Assembly: GCF_900241005.1 (NCBI RefSeq)
Contig: NZ_OEST01000004.1
Span: 310,001-374,000, forward strand
Direction of reading: 5' to 3'
Length of the DNA: 64,000 nt
From: Bacteroides cutis
Lineage (GTDB): Bacteria; Bacteroidota; Bacteroidia; Bacteroidales; Bacteroidaceae
Part shown: positions 9,058 through 17,627 of the stretch, piece after piece
How positions within the stretch are numbered: the stretch's first letter is position 1
How the letters are laid out: each line of letters opens with the position of its first letter
The notes under the pieces: generated by a model
Told to the model about the DNA's origin: nothing
What the model saw: only the letters and a program-made list of their open reading frames with translations
Databases searched by the model: none
Translations under genes and position numbers: made by a program

Positions 9058-9744
9058 ATGGAAATTAAAAAGACACCTAAAGCAGACTTGGAGAACAAGA
9101 AGTCAACTTGGATGCTCGTCGGTTATGTAATCGTGCTGGCATTCATGTTCATCGCGTTCGAATGGACTAAGCGTGACATCAAGATTGATACGAGTCAGGC
9201 AATCAGTGACCTCGTATTTGAAGAGGAAATTATTCCTATTACAGAACAACCTGAACAGGCTACTCCTCCGCCTCCTGTAGCACCTCCGATTGCTGAAACT
9301 CTGACAATCGTAGATGATGATGCTGATGTGGAAGAAACTACTATTGCCACTTCTGAGGAAACAAATCAGGCCGTAGAAATTAAATATGTCCCGGTCGCTG
9401 TTGAAGAAGAAGAACCGGAAGAACAAACTATTTTCGAGGTTGTAGAAAATATGCCCGAATTTCCTAATGGAGGTATGGCTGGTTTGATGCAGTACTTGAG
9501 TAAAAATATCAAATATCCTACTATTGCTCAGGAAAACGGAACTCAAGGTCGCGTAACTGTACAGTTCGTTGTTAACAAGGATGGTAGTATTGTTGATGCT
9601 AAAGTATTGAGAGGTGTTGATCCTTATTTGGATAAAGAAGCTATTCGTGTGATTAGTGCAATGCCTAAGTGGAAACCAGGTATGCAACGCGGTAAACCCG
9701 TACGTGTTAAATATACGGTGCCTGTAATGTTTAGATTGCAGTAA
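9058..9744 (+). CDS. tonB: TonB-family energy transducer
   Basis: This is a 228-residue inner-membrane protein. One transmembrane anchor lies at about residues 19-38 after a short basic N-terminus. A periplasmic linker follows, rich in Pro and Glu (TPPPPVAPP, then long acidic stretches). The C-terminal TonB domain spans about 140-228: FPNGGMAGLMQYLSKNIKYP, then GRVTVQFVVNKDGSI and PKWKPGMQRGKPVRVKYTVP. The domain contacts the TonB box of outer-membrane receptors such as SusC-type proteins, and uses the proton motive force harvested by ExbB/ExbD. Those partners are encoded about 3 kb downstream (12636-15029). A strong hairpin terminator follows immediately, so tonB is probably monocistronic. 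Confidence 0.9.
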   Translation: MEIKKTPKADLENKKSTWMLVGYVIVLAFMFIAFEWTKRDIKIDTSQAISDLVFEEEIIPITEQPEQATPPPPVAPPIAETLTIVDDDADVEETTIATSEETNQAVEIKYVPVAVEEEEPEEQTIFEVVENMPEFPNGGMAGLMQYLSKNIKYPTIAQENGTQGRVTVQFVVNKDGSIVDAKVLRGVDPYLDKEAIRVISAMPKWKPGMQRGKPVRVKYTVPVMFRLQ

Positions 9745-9763
9745 TAAGATATCTATAAAGTGG

Positions 9764-9790
9764 AGAGGCTGCTGAAAAGCAGCCTCTTTT
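9764..9790 (+). terminator. Rho-independent terminator after tonB
   Basis: AGAGGCTGCT (9764-9773) pairs over 10 bp with AGCAGCCTCT (9778-9787) around a GAAA tetraloop, followed by a T-run. Confidence 0.85.
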
Positions 9791-9822
9791 CATTCCTTGT
9801 TATTCCTCTAATTTTATAACTT

Positions 9823-10797
9823 ATGTTTACATCTTCCGAGCTTCTCGAGAAAATAAATACTCATATTGCAGGTTTGCAGTTTACACGTACTCCACAGGGA
9901 TTGTATGATCCGATTACTTATGTATTATCCATTGGCGGCAAAAGAATTCGTCCGGTATTGATGTTGATGGCTTATAATCTTTATAAGGATGATGTGACTC
10001 GTATTCTTTCACCGGCAACGGGGATTGAGGTTTACCACAATTATACATTGTTACATGATGATTTGATGGATCGTGCTGATAAGCGGAGAGGTAAGGCAAC
10101 GGTACATAAAATATGGAATGACAATAGTGCTATTCTTTCGGGAGATGCAATGTTGGTATTGGCATATCAATTTATGGCGCAATGCCCAGTTGAATATTTG
10201 AAGGAGGTAATCAATCTATTTAGTTTGACAGCATTGGAGATTTGTGAGGGGCAGCAACTAGATATGGATTTTGAACAGCGGAACGATGTAGAGGATAAGG
10301 AGTATCTTGAGATGATTCGTTTGAAGACTTCAGTTCTTTTGGCTGCAAGTTTGAAGATCGGTGCAATTTTGGCAGGAGCTCCTTCTGAAGATGCTAAGAA
10401 TTTGTATGACTTTGGCGTAAATCTAGGAATTGCTTTTCAGCTGAAAGACGACTTATTAGATGTGTATGGAAATACTGCTGTTTTTGGAAAAAATATAGGT
10501 GGTGATATACTTTGTAATAAAAAGACCTATTTGTTGATTAAAGCCTTGGAACATGCTGACGAGGAACAGAAGCACCGATTGAATTATTGGATAAATACTG
10601 TTTCGTTCGATGCTACTGAGAAGGTCGCTACTGTAACGGAATTGTATAATCAAATAGGGGTGAAAAAAATCTGCGAAGAAAAGATGGCTGAATATTGTGT
10701 AAAGGCTATAGAAAGTCTTGCTGCTGTGAGAATCGCTGATGAAAAGAAAAAGGAATTTAAAGAATTGATGAAAAAATTGATGTACCGTGAGGTATGA
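9823..10797 (+). CDS. Polyprenyl synthetase (short-chain trans-prenyl diphosphate synthase)
   Basis: This 324-residue enzyme builds farnesyl or geranylgeranyl diphosphate from C5 units. The first Asp-rich motif is LLHDDLMDRADKRRG (Asp79, Asp80, Asp83). The second is FQLKDDLLDVYGN (Asp209, Asp210, Asp213). GGKRIRP at 38-44 binds diphosphate. Tyr74 sits five residues before the first Asp-rich motif, a position where an aromatic residue usually limits chain length, so FPP or GGPP is more likely than octaprenyl diphosphate. It supplies precursors for undecaprenyl phosphate and menaquinone side chains. A hypothetical gene and tatD follow closely on the same strand. Confidence 0.9.
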   Translation: MFTSSELLEKINTHIAGLQFTRTPQGLYDPITYVLSIGGKRIRPVLMLMAYNLYKDDVTRILSPATGIEVYHNYTLLHDDLMDRADKRRGKATVHKIWNDNSAILSGDAMLVLAYQFMAQCPVEYLKEVINLFSLTALEICEGQQLDMDFEQRNDVEDKEYLEMIRLKTSVLLAASLKIGAILAGAPSEDAKNLYDFGVNLGIAFQLKDDLLDVYGNTAVFGKNIGGDILCNKKTYLLIKALEHADEEQKHRLNYWINTVSFDATEKVATVTELYNQIGVKKICEEKMAEYCVKAIESLAAVRIADEKKKEFKELMKKLMYREV

Positions 10798-10817
10798 TCT
10801 TCCTAACTTATTAAAAA

Positions 10818-11531
10818 ATGCCTTATAGAAGATTACCAAATACAGACCAAGCGAGAATACGTGCATTGAAAGCTGTAGTCGTGAAAGGTGATATATATAA
10901 TGTATATGATTTGGCTGTATCTTTAAAAACACTGACAGATGCCCGTAATTTTCTGATTAAATTTGAAGCGGCACAGTCTTATTATGCCGAATGTTTTGAA
11001 CGGCAATCAAAAGCCGGACGGAAACACCAGGCTAATGTGAAAACTGCCCGGTTGTATCTTTCCCATTTTATACAAGTACTGAATTTAGCTGTTATTCGTT
11101 CGGAAGTGCGTACTTCTCACAAGGAGTACTACGGATTGGATTTAAAAAATAATAATGTGCCTGATTTATCGACTGAAACTTCTCTTGCAGAATGGGGACG
11201 GAAAATTATAAACGGTGAAAGTCTGCGAATTTCTCAGGGGGGAATTCCTATTTATAATCCGACTATTGCCAAAGTGAGGGTACATTATGATATTTTCATG
11301 GAAAGTTATGAACGGCAGAAAAATTTGCAGGCTTCAACAGCGCGTAGCCTGGAAGTTCTTTCGTCGATGCGAGCTGATGCAGATAGTCTGATTTTGAACA
11401 TATGGAATCAGGTAGAAAAGAAATTTGAGGACGTTTTCCCGAATAAGAAGCGATTGGATTTATGTCGTGATTATGGGGTGATATACTATTATCGTACTGG
11501 TGAGAAACAGATAGAAGAAGTTGAAGTATGA
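10818..11531 (+). CDS. Conserved hypothetical protein, probably cytoplasmic and helical
   Basis: I do not recognise a named family for this 237-residue protein. It has no signal peptide and no membrane segment. The N-terminus is basic (PYRRLPNTDQARIRAL) and the sequence is mostly predicted helix, with a charged middle (ERQSKAGRKHQANVKTARLY). It ends in KKRLDLCRDYGVIYYYRTGE. The stop codon overlaps the tatD start by four bases (ATGA at 11528-11531), so the two genes are translationally coupled. The prenyl synthase lies 20 bp upstream. The three genes form one likely transcript. No function can be assigned from the sequence. Confidence 0.8.
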   Translation: MPYRRLPNTDQARIRALKAVVVKGDIYNVYDLAVSLKTLTDARNFLIKFEAAQSYYAECFERQSKAGRKHQANVKTARLYLSHFIQVLNLAVIRSEVRTSHKEYYGLDLKNNNVPDLSTETSLAEWGRKIINGESLRISQGGIPIYNPTIAKVRVHYDIFMESYERQKNLQASTARSLEVLSSMRADADSLILNIWNQVEKKFEDVFPNKKRLDLCRDYGVIYYYRTGEKQIEEVEV

Positions 11532-12307
11532 GATTAGTGGATTCACATTCCCATCTTTTTTTGGAAGAATTTTCAGAGGATTTGCCACAAGTTATTAAAC
11601 GTGCACGTGTGGCAGGGGTTACCCATATATTTATGCCCAATATAGATAGTAGCACAATTGAATCTATGCTACGCGTTTGTTCCGAGTATAAAGGTTATTG
11701 TTTTCCTATGATAGGGTTACATCCTACTTCGGTAAATGCGGATTATAGGAAAGAGCTGGATTTTGTGGCGGAATATTTAACAATGCCAAATGAGTATGTG
11801 GCAATTGGTGAAATTGGGATAGATCTTTATTGGGATCGAACTTTTTTGGAAGAACAATTGATTGTTTTTGAACAACAGGTTGAATGGGCTTTGAAGTATG
11901 ATTTGCCGATAGTTATTCATTGTCGGGAGGCCTTTGATTATATATATAGGGTATTGGAGCCTTATAAAACAACTCCCTTAAGAGGAATTTTTCATAGTTT
12001 TACGGGAACTATTGAAGAAGCTGTACGTATTCTTGATTTTCCAGGTTTTTATGTCGGAATTAATGGAGTGGTGACTTTTAAAAAGTCAACCTTACCGGAA
12101 GTTTTGCAAAGTATTCCTTTGGAACGTGTAGTATTGGAAACAGATTCTCCCTATCTGACTCCTGTTCCCAATAGGGGTAAACGAAATGAGAGCGCAAACG
12201 TGAAAGATACTTTGATAAAAGTTGCTGAAATCTATCATAAAGTGCCTGAGGAAGTAGGATGGATCACTTCTAATAATGCATTAAAAGTGTTTGCAATGCT
12301 CAAATAA
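11528..12307 (+). CDS. tatD: TatD-family metal-dependent hydrolase (DNase)
   Basis: This 259-residue TIM-barrel hydrolase belongs to the TatD DNase family, linked to 3'-5' DNA trimming and repair. Metal ligands appear in order: DSHSHLFLEEF at 4-14 (His-x-His), AIGEIGIDLYWDR near residue 97 (Glu), VIHCREAFD near 128 (His), GIFHSFTG near 153 (His) and VLETDSPYLTPVPNRGKRNE near 203 (Asp). The order and spacing are those of the family, and the length is typical. The start overlaps the upstream hypothetical gene by four bases. The gene ends about 160 bp before tRNA-Ser. Confidence 0.9.
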   Translation: MRLVDSHSHLFLEEFSEDLPQVIKRARVAGVTHIFMPNIDSSTIESMLRVCSEYKGYCFPMIGLHPTSVNADYRKELDFVAEYLTMPNEYVAIGEIGIDLYWDRTFLEEQLIVFEQQVEWALKYDLPIVIHCREAFDYIYRVLEPYKTTPLRGIFHSFTGTIEEAVRILDFPGFYVGINGVVTFKKSTLPEVLQSIPLERVVLETDSPYLTPVPNRGKRNESANVKDTLIKVAEIYHKVPEEVGWITSNNALKVFAMLK

Positions 12308-12469
12308 GGTATTGAAGATTTTAAAGTTTATTAATTTTGAGATTTTATTCAAGATAAAAACTGGAGAATGCTACGGAAGAACAAAAAAAAGAATACATTT
12401 GTAGCTGAAAACGCTTGCAGTTCGCATTTTTTTTGTAATTTGCACCCGATTTCAGGGAAAGCGTGTACT

Positions 12470-12557
12470 GGAGAGATGCTCGAGTGGTTGAAGAGGCACG
12501 CCTGGAAAGCGTGTATACTCCTAAAGGGTATCCGGGGTTCGAATCCCCGTCTCTCCG
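12470..12557 (+). tRNA. tRNA-Ser (anticodon GGA)
   Basis: The 88-nt molecule has a 7-bp acceptor stem, GGAGAGA (12470-12476) with TCTCTCC (12550-12556), and discriminator G at 12557. The anticodon stem CACGC/GCGTG closes the loop CTGGAAA, with anticodon GGA at 12504-12506. A long variable arm (TATACTCCTAAAGGGTA) marks a class II tRNA. The T arm is CGGGGTTCGAATCCCCG. The 3' CCA is not encoded and must be added by the CCA enzyme encoded at 36223. Confidence 0.95.
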
Positions 12558-12635
12558 CATGGATTGAAATAAGAAAAAACAACAAATAAATATAATAAGT
12601 AATTTAATTAATTAATCTTAAAAATTAGACACACA

Positions 12636-13445
12636 ATGAAAAAGTTATTTGCAATTGTTGCTGTGATGGGAGTCTTAACATTTGGCTCAACTCAACTTGC
12701 TCAGGCTCAAGATGCTCCTGCAGCTGAACAAACAGAACAAGCTGCTCCTGCAGCTCAGGCAGCTCCTGCTGATGAAGCTCCTGCTGCTGTAGAAGTTGAA
12801 GAAGGTGGTATTCACAAAGAAATTAAAACAAAGTTTATTGAAGGTACTGCTTCTTTCATGAGTTTAGTTGCTATTGCATTGGTTATCGGCCTTGCATTCT
12901 GCATCGAACGTATCATTTATTTGAGCTTGGCTGAAATTAATACTAAGAAATTTATGGCTGCTATCGAAGCTGCTTTGGAAAAAGGTGACGTTGAAGCTGC
13001 TAAAGACATCGCACGTAATACAAGAGGTCCTATTGCATCTATCTATTATCAAGGTTTGATGAGAATTGACCAAGGTATTGATGTCGTAGAAAAGTCTGTT
13101 GTTTCTTATGGTGGTGTTCAAGCTGGTTATTTGGAAAAAGGTTGTTCTTGGATCACACTGTTTATCGCAATGGCTCCGTCATTAGGGTTCTTGGGTACTG
13201 TAATCGGTATGGTGCAGGCATTTGATAAGATCCAACAAGTAGGTGATATCTCTCCGACGGTTGTTGCTGGTGGTATGAAGGTTGCCTTGATTACAACTAT
13301 TTTCGGTTTGATTGTTGCTTTGATCCTCCAGGTATTCTATAACTACATTCTGTCTAAGATTGAAGCTTTGACTAGTGAAATGGAAGATTCTTCTATCTCA
13401 TTGTTGGATATGGTTATCAAATATAACTTGAAATACAAAAAATAA
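12636..13445 (+). CDS. exbB: ExbB/TolQ/MotA-type proton channel protein
   Basis: This 269-residue inner-membrane protein is the channel half of the TonB motor. A cleavable-looking signal (residues 1-24, ending LAQAQ) is followed by an Ala/Pro/Glu-rich periplasmic stretch to about residue 55. Three membrane helices lie at about 70-92, 165-190 and 210-235. The family signature WITLFIAMAPSLGFLGTVIGMVQAF sits at about residues 170-195. This Bacteroidota layout, with a signal peptide and a low-complexity extension, is longer than E. coli ExbB (244). It starts a tight run with a small membrane protein and two ExbD genes, and works with the TonB encoded at 9058. Confidence 0.9.
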   Translation: MKKLFAIVAVMGVLTFGSTQLAQAQDAPAAEQTEQAAPAAQAAPADEAPAAVEVEEGGIHKEIKTKFIEGTASFMSLVAIALVIGLAFCIERIIYLSLAEINTKKFMAAIEAALEKGDVEAAKDIARNTRGPIASIYYQGLMRIDQGIDVVEKSVVSYGGVQAGYLEKGCSWITLFIAMAPSLGFLGTVIGMVQAFDKIQQVGDISPTVVAGGMKVALITTIFGLIVALILQVFYNYILSKIEALTSEMEDSSISLLDMVIKYNLKYKK

Positions 13446-13450
13446 TAGAA

Positions 13451-13936
13451 ATGGCTAAGTTATCATATAAAGTATCATATTATGTACTGTACGTAATGTT
13501 TGCTGCCATCTTGGTAGTACTGGGTATGTTCTACTTTGGTGGAGATGCTCAGGGCGATTCAGTACTGATGAGCGTTGACTCAGAAATGTGGCAGCCTGCT
13601 CAGACCGATGCCTTGATTTACTTGATGTATGGTTTGTTCGGTTTGGCTGTAATTGCTACATTGGCTGCTTTTCTGTTCCAATTTGGAACAGCGTTGAAGG
13701 ATAATCCTGGAAAGGCTTTGAAATCTTTGATCGGTGTAATTATTTTAGCTGTAGTTGTTATTATTGCTTGGGCAATGGGTAGTGGTGAACCTCTCAACAT
13801 CCCAGGATATGAAGGCTCAGATAATGTTCCTTTCTGGTTGAAGATTACTGATATGTTCCTTTATACTATCTATATTTTGTTGGCTGCAACAGTGCTTTCA
13901 ATGATTTTTAGTAGTATTAAGAAGAAATTATCATAA
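13451..13936 (+). CDS. Small membrane protein of the exbB-exbD cluster
   Basis: This 161-residue protein has four predicted membrane segments, at about 8-28, 56-76, 89-110 and 132-153. A short loop after the first helix (FGGDAQGDSVLMSVDSEMWQ) is probably periplasmic. I do not recognise a named domain. It lies five bases after exbB and 35 bp before the first exbD. It is therefore co-transcribed with the TonB motor and may be an accessory subunit of the complex. That role is inferred from position only. The C-terminus is basic (SSIKKKLS), which suggests a cytoplasmic end. Confidence 0.8.
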   Translation: MAKLSYKVSYYVLYVMFAAILVVLGMFYFGGDAQGDSVLMSVDSEMWQPAQTDALIYLMYGLFGLAVIATLAAFLFQFGTALKDNPGKALKSLIGVIILAVVVIIAWAMGSGEPLNIPGYEGSDNVPFWLKITDMFLYTIYILLAATVLSMIFSSIKKKLS

Positions 13937-13971
13937 CCAATTGAGGAAACTCAGTTAAAAGAGTAATTACA

Positions 13972-14565
13972 ATGGCAAAAGGAAAAAGAAAAGTTCCTGA
14001 TATTAACTCAAGTTCTACGGCAGATATTGCTTTCTTGTTGTTGATCTTCTTTTTGATTACAACGTCTATGGATACTGACCGTGGTTTGGCAAGACGTTTG
14101 CCACCACCACCGGAGCAAGAACAAAAGGATAATGACGATGTAAAATTGAAAGAACGCAACGTATTGCAAGTTTTCCTGAATATGAACGACCAGTTAATGT
14201 GTGGAAACGATTATATCAGTGTAGATCAATTGCGTGCAAAAGCAAAAGAATTTATTGCCAATCCGTATAATGATGAAACTAAGCCTGAGAAATATGCAAA
14301 AGATATTCCTTTCTTTGGCAACATGATGATTACGGAAAAGCATGTAGTTTCTTTGCGTTGTGACCGTGGTTCTTCTTATAAAGCATATATTTCTGTGCAG
14401 AATGAGTTGGTTGCAGCTTATAATGAGTTGCGTGACGAGCTTGCTCAAGAAAAATGGCAAAAGAATTATGCTGATTTGAACGAAGATCAACAAAAAGCAA
14501 TTCGTGATATTTATCCTCAGAAGATTTCTGAGGCAGAACCTAAAAAGTACGGAGAAAAGAAGTAA
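13972..14565 (+). CDS. exbD: ExbD/TolR-family biopolymer transport protein (first copy)
   Basis: This 197-residue protein has a short cytoplasmic N-terminus (MAKGKRKVPDINSSSTAD) and one membrane helix at about 18-36 (IAFLLLIFFLITTSMDTDR). The aspartate at the start of the helix is the proton-carrying residue of ExbD. A periplasmic domain of about 160 residues follows, longer than the usual 100, with a Pro-rich segment (RRLPPPPEQEQ) straight after the helix. It is translationally coupled to the second exbD by a TAATG stop/start overlap at 14563-14567. It should form part of the ExbB-ExbD ring. Confidence 0.87.
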   Translation: MAKGKRKVPDINSSSTADIAFLLLIFFLITTSMDTDRGLARRLPPPPEQEQKDNDDVKLKERNVLQVFLNMNDQLMCGNDYISVDQLRAKAKEFIANPYNDETKPEKYAKDIPFFGNMMITEKHVVSLRCDRGSSYKAYISVQNELVAAYNELRDELAQEKWQKNYADLNEDQQKAIRDIYPQKISEAEPKKYGEKK

Positions 14566-15029
14566 TGGGAAAATTTAATAAGACTGGTAAGAAAGAAATG
14601 CCGGCGTTGAACACTTCTTCTCTGCCTGACCTTATCTTCACCTTGTTGTTCTTCTTCATGATTGTAACAACCATGCGTGAGGTAACATTAAAGGTTGAGT
14701 TTAAGGTTCCGCAAGCTACTGAGTTGGAAAAACTTGAAAAGAAGTCTTTGGTTACGTTTATCTATGTAGGAAAGCCTACTGCCGAATTCCGTAAGAAATT
14801 AGGTAACGAAAGTCGTATCCAGTTAAATGATAGCTATGCAGAAGTTGCTGCAATCCAGGATTACATTATTGGTGAACGTGCCAGTATGAAAGAAGAGGAT
14901 CAGCCGCAAATGACTGTATCTTTGAAAGTTGATCAAGACACGAAAATGGGTATCGTTACAGATATCAAAGAGGCTCTTCGTAAAGCTTATGCATTGAAGA
15001 TTAACTATTCTGCGCAACCGCGTCAGTAA
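14565..15029 (+). CDS. exbD: ExbD/TolR-family biopolymer transport protein (second copy)
   Basis: This 154-residue paralogue has a helix at about 20-40 (LPDLIFTLLFFFMIVTTMRE) preceded by NTSSLPD, with the conserved aspartate in place. The periplasmic part ends with a DQDTKMGIVTDIKEALRKAYALKINYS segment typical of ExbD. The gene overlaps the first exbD by one base. Two different ExbD genes behind one exbB is common in Bacteroidota and suggests a heteromeric ExbD dimer. A strong terminator follows 22 bp after the stop and ends the operon. Confidence 0.88.
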   Translation: MGKFNKTGKKEMPALNTSSLPDLIFTLLFFFMIVTTMREVTLKVEFKVPQATELEKLEKKSLVTFIYVGKPTAEFRKKLGNESRIQLNDSYAEVAAIQDYIIGERASMKEEDQPQMTVSLKVDQDTKMGIVTDIKEALRKAYALKINYSAQPRQ

Positions 15030-15050
15030 GAGTTGGTTTGACTATATAAT

Positions 15051-15082
15051 AAAGGCTACCTGTTAATAGACAGGTAGCCTTT
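15051..15082 (+). terminator. Rho-independent terminator after exbB-exbD operon
   Basis: AAAGGCTACCTGT (15051-15063) pairs over 13 bp with ACAGGTAGCCTTT (15070-15082) around a six-base loop. T-rich sequence follows. The A-rich 5' side could let it also serve the convergent acetyltransferase gene. Confidence 0.85.
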
Positions 15083-15142
15083 ATTGTTTTATTGACAATA
15101 GTCAAATCATTAAGTGCTACTATTAGAGTATTACTTGTATCT

Positions 15143-15676
15143 TTACTTCACATTATATACTTCTTTGTAAAGTTTTTCTTTTATAGTATTGAAATCTTTT
15201 TCACTGTCCAATTCTCCATAAGCCATTAATAACATCGAGAGATAGTTATCTCCGGGCTTATAAGGTGGTTGGAAATAGGGTCTTTCCCATAGTGTAAAGC
15301 CATGACGTTTGTAAAAGTTGATGCGCCGTTTTGCCATTTCTTCTTCGGGAACTTCTACTTCCAATACAATAGGATGATTTAATAGTTGACATAAATGATG
15401 TAGTACATTTTTTCCGTATCCACCGTTTCGTTGTGACGGATCAATAGCAAAATGTTCTACATAATAGAATTCTTCAAAATCCCAGTAGGTGATAAAACCA
15501 ATAGGTATTTCATTATGAAAAATGATATTATTGTAGAAATGCGGTTTAGTATCTGTATACTTTTTCATTTCATCTAAAGCACGATATTCATCAGATGGGA
15601 AAGAAATGGTTATCAACTGTTCCATATAGGTATACAAATTTATATCAGCGGTGGTGATACGTTGAAATTTAATCAT
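15143..15676 (-). CDS. GNAT-family N-acetyltransferase
   Basis: This 177-residue cytoplasmic protein has the acetyl-CoA binding motif of the GNAT fold: FAIDPSQRNGGYGKNVLHHLCQ at about residues 76-97, that is Q/R-x-x-G-x-G/A with R-N-G-G-Y-G. A long core strand precedes it (GFITYWDFEEFYYVEHFAI), and INFYKRHGFTLWERPYF near 119-135 is the usual C-terminal motif. The acceptor substrate cannot be told from the sequence. It lies 51 bp downstream of the M64 peptidase gene on the same strand, with no terminator between them. Confidence 0.85.
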   Translation of the reverse strand: MIKFQRITTADINLYTYMEQLITISFPSDEYRALDEMKKYTDTKPHFYNNIIFHNEIPIGFITYWDFEEFYYVEHFAIDPSQRNGGYGKNVLHHLCQLLNHPIVLEVEVPEEEMAKRRINFYKRHGFTLWERPYFQPPYKPGDNYLSMLLMAYGELDSEKDFNTIKEKLYKEVYNVK

Positions 15677-15727
15677 AAATTATTTATTTTAGTTAGTATT
15701 ATTATTTTATACTGATACACTATTATT

Positions 15728-17011
15728 TTATTCTGTATAAAACTCGATAATCCGTCGAAGGGCACGTTGACATACGGGACAAAATGCGGGATATTCGTTG
15801 GTACGCATACGACAATTATTAGCTGGGCGATAAATACCTTTGGCTGAATAACCACCACCTTCATATACACCTACAGGATATTTCTTACTCTCTTCTGTTG
15901 GTGTAGGTATGGGTGTTTCTTTAGCAAGCATATCTTCCCATTTGGAGGTGAAATTTATACGGGTACTTATATTTTGTTCCCATGGTTCAACATCCAGCGG
16001 GTAAGTATCTGTCATTACATCATTATCATAGAAATATTCGTCAGCAAGTCCTCCAAAGCTGTGTCCGAACTCATGTACAACTACCGGACGGAATTTAGAA
16101 TGATGGGCTGTAGTAAGAGTGTATGAGTTATAAATACCACCACCACCATACTCTTCTGTATTGGCAAGGATGATAATATGTTCGTAAGGTATTCCAGCCA
16201 ATGCATCATGAATGGATTTTACATGGGTTGTTGTCAGATACCGGTCTGAATAAAAAGTACTGAAATGTGAACTAACTGCTGTGTGTTTCCAGTCACCAAG
16301 TCGTGGTACACTTACTCCGCTGTCTTGTGAAGAACTGGCTACTGCTACGATGTTGAAACGTTTTTTCATTGATTTGAAAGGTTCATGAGAGAATAAACTC
16401 TCACAGGCTATTGTTGCATCCTGATAAAATATTTCCATTTCATCAGATGTATATCCTTCGGCAAGGATGGCTACATCAATGCATTTATCCAGTTTTCCGT
16501 TTTGTAACAGATATTTGTGGGGAGTGATGTGGGTATTTCCTTTTCGCTGTATCAGGATGTCATTTGGATTAACAGTATGTTTCATACTGGCATATACATT
16601 CCCGTGAGGGTCAATTAGTGTTATTTCTACTTCTATAGGTTTAAGAGGGAAGGGAAGTAGGAAAGTATTCTCAAATCCTTTCGTAACCTTCTTTGCTTCA
16701 TCAGTCTCTAACCATTCTTGAAATAAAGAGGAAAATGAAGTTTTGTATATAATATTGTTACTGGCAATATCGCGCACGGTAATCTGCCCGTTACCTTGTA
16801 GGGGTAACTCTGACAGATGATGTTTTCTTCCCGCCCATGATGGAAGAACTGACAAACCGTCCAAACAAATATTCTGTTTAGAGAAATTACCATTAAAGAT
16901 ATAATCTACGCGGAGAGTTTTTCCCGAGAAGTAGTCATTAAAAAATTGCGCATAGCCTGAGACTGTTATCCAAAGACACAATAAAATCAGAGTGTATTTT
17001 TTCATATTCAT
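15728..17011 (-). CDS. Secreted M64-family metallopeptidase (IgA peptidase family)
   Basis: This 427-residue exported protein begins with a signal peptide that ends near SGYAQ at residue 22. An all-beta N-terminal M64 domain spans about 23-150. The catalytic domain has a canonical zinc motif: VVVHEFGHSFGGLADEY, with His313, Glu314, His317 and a downstream Asp-Glu pair. M64 contains the Clostridium ramosum IgA protease, but most Bacteroides members have unknown targets. A cysteine-containing C-terminal part (RMRTNEYPAFCPVCQRALRR) is family-typical. ATG codons at 17011 and 17005 are both possible. It may be co-transcribed with the acetyltransferase downstream. Another M64-like protein with an altered zinc motif is encoded at 33545. 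Confidence 0.85.
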   Translation of the reverse strand: MNMKKYTLILLCLWITVSGYAQFFNDYFSGKTLRVDYIFNGNFSKQNICLDGLSVLPSWAGRKHHLSELPLQGNGQITVRDIASNNIIYKTSFSSLFQEWLETDEAKKVTKGFENTFLLPFPLKPIEVEITLIDPHGNVYASMKHTVNPNDILIQRKGNTHITPHKYLLQNGKLDKCIDVAILAEGYTSDEMEIFYQDATIACESLFSHEPFKSMKKRFNIVAVASSSQDSGVSVPRLGDWKHTAVSSHFSTFYSDRYLTTTHVKSIHDALAGIPYEHIIILANTEEYGGGGIYNSYTLTTAHHSKFRPVVVHEFGHSFGGLADEYFYDNDVMTDTYPLDVEPWEQNISTRINFTSKWEDMLAKETPIPTPTEESKKYPVGVYEGGGYSAKGIYRPANNCRMRTNEYPAFCPVCQRALRRIIEFYTE

Positions 17012-17029
17012 TTGTTATTTAATCTTTCA

Positions 17030-17089
17030 CAAATTTAGCAAGAAAAGTTATAAACCGTATTTTTATCTGTAAAAAAATGGCTAACTTTG
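17030..17089. promoter_or_regulatory. Divergent promoters for the M64 peptidase and the Lrp-type regulator
   Basis: CAAATTTA at 17030-17037 reads TAAATTTG on the minus strand and would drive the peptidase. TAACTTTG at 17082-17089 is a perfect plus-strand box for the regulator. With 44 bp between them, their upstream halves meet in the middle. The regulator start at 17094 would lie at the transcription start, which supports the ATG at 17148. Confidence 0.5.
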
Positions 17090-17147
17090 CACATTGTCGT
17101 ACAGGAATACGATTTTTATACATCATTTATTAACTATAAGATTTGAA

Positions 17148-17624
17148 ATGGGACATCATCAATTGGATACTTTAGACGAGCAGATACTTAAACTCATCGC
17201 TGATAATGCACGAATTCCCTTTTTGGAAGTGGCAAGAGCTTGTAATGTTTCTGGAGCGGCTATTCATCAACGTATCCAGAAACTCACCAATCTAGGAATA
17301 TTAAAAGGTTCGGAATATATTCTTGACCCGGAAAAGATTGGATATGAAACATGTGCTTATATTGGTATTTATTTAAAAGATCCTGCTACTTTTGATGCTG
17401 TGACGAAAGCGTTGGAAGCTATTCCCGAAATAGTGGAATGTCATTTTACAACCGGTAAATATGATATGTTCATCAAACTTTATGCACGAAACAATCATCA
17501 TTTGTTGAGTATTATCCATGATAAATTACAACCGTTGGGATTGTCACGTACAGAGACGTTGATCTCTTTTCACGAAGCCATTAAACGCCAGATGCCTATA
17601 TTAGTGGGAGAAGATGATGAATAA
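17148..17624 (+). CDS. Lrp/AsnC-family transcriptional regulator
   Basis: This 158-residue DNA-binding protein is the standard length for the family. An N-terminal helix-turn-helix spans about 5-60: LDTLDEQILKLIADNARIPFLEVARACNVSGAAIHQRIQKL. A C-terminal RAM ligand-binding and oligomerisation domain spans about 70-150 (GYETCAYIGIYLK, VECHFTTGKYDMFIKLYARN). Such proteins sense amino acids and form octamers or discs. I chose the ATG at 17148, because a TTG further upstream falls immediately after the -7 box. It diverges from the M64 gene and could regulate it or itself. It converges with folA, three bases apart. Confidence 0.9.
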   Translation: MGHHQLDTLDEQILKLIADNARIPFLEVARACNVSGAAIHQRIQKLTNLGILKGSEYILDPEKIGYETCAYIGIYLKDPATFDAVTKALEAIPEIVECHFTTGKYDMFIKLYARNNHHLLSIIHDKLQPLGLSRTETLISFHEAIKRQMPILVGEDDE

Positions 17625-17627
17625 TTT

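Noticed and set aside
12345..12589. Open frames across the tRNA-Ser gene on both strands
   Set aside because: The DNA is a complete class II tRNA; the frames are by-products of tRNA sequence.
17094..17147. N-terminal extension of the Lrp-type regulator
   Set aside because: It begins with TTG at the likely transcription start and would add residues before the helix-turn-helix not found in the family.
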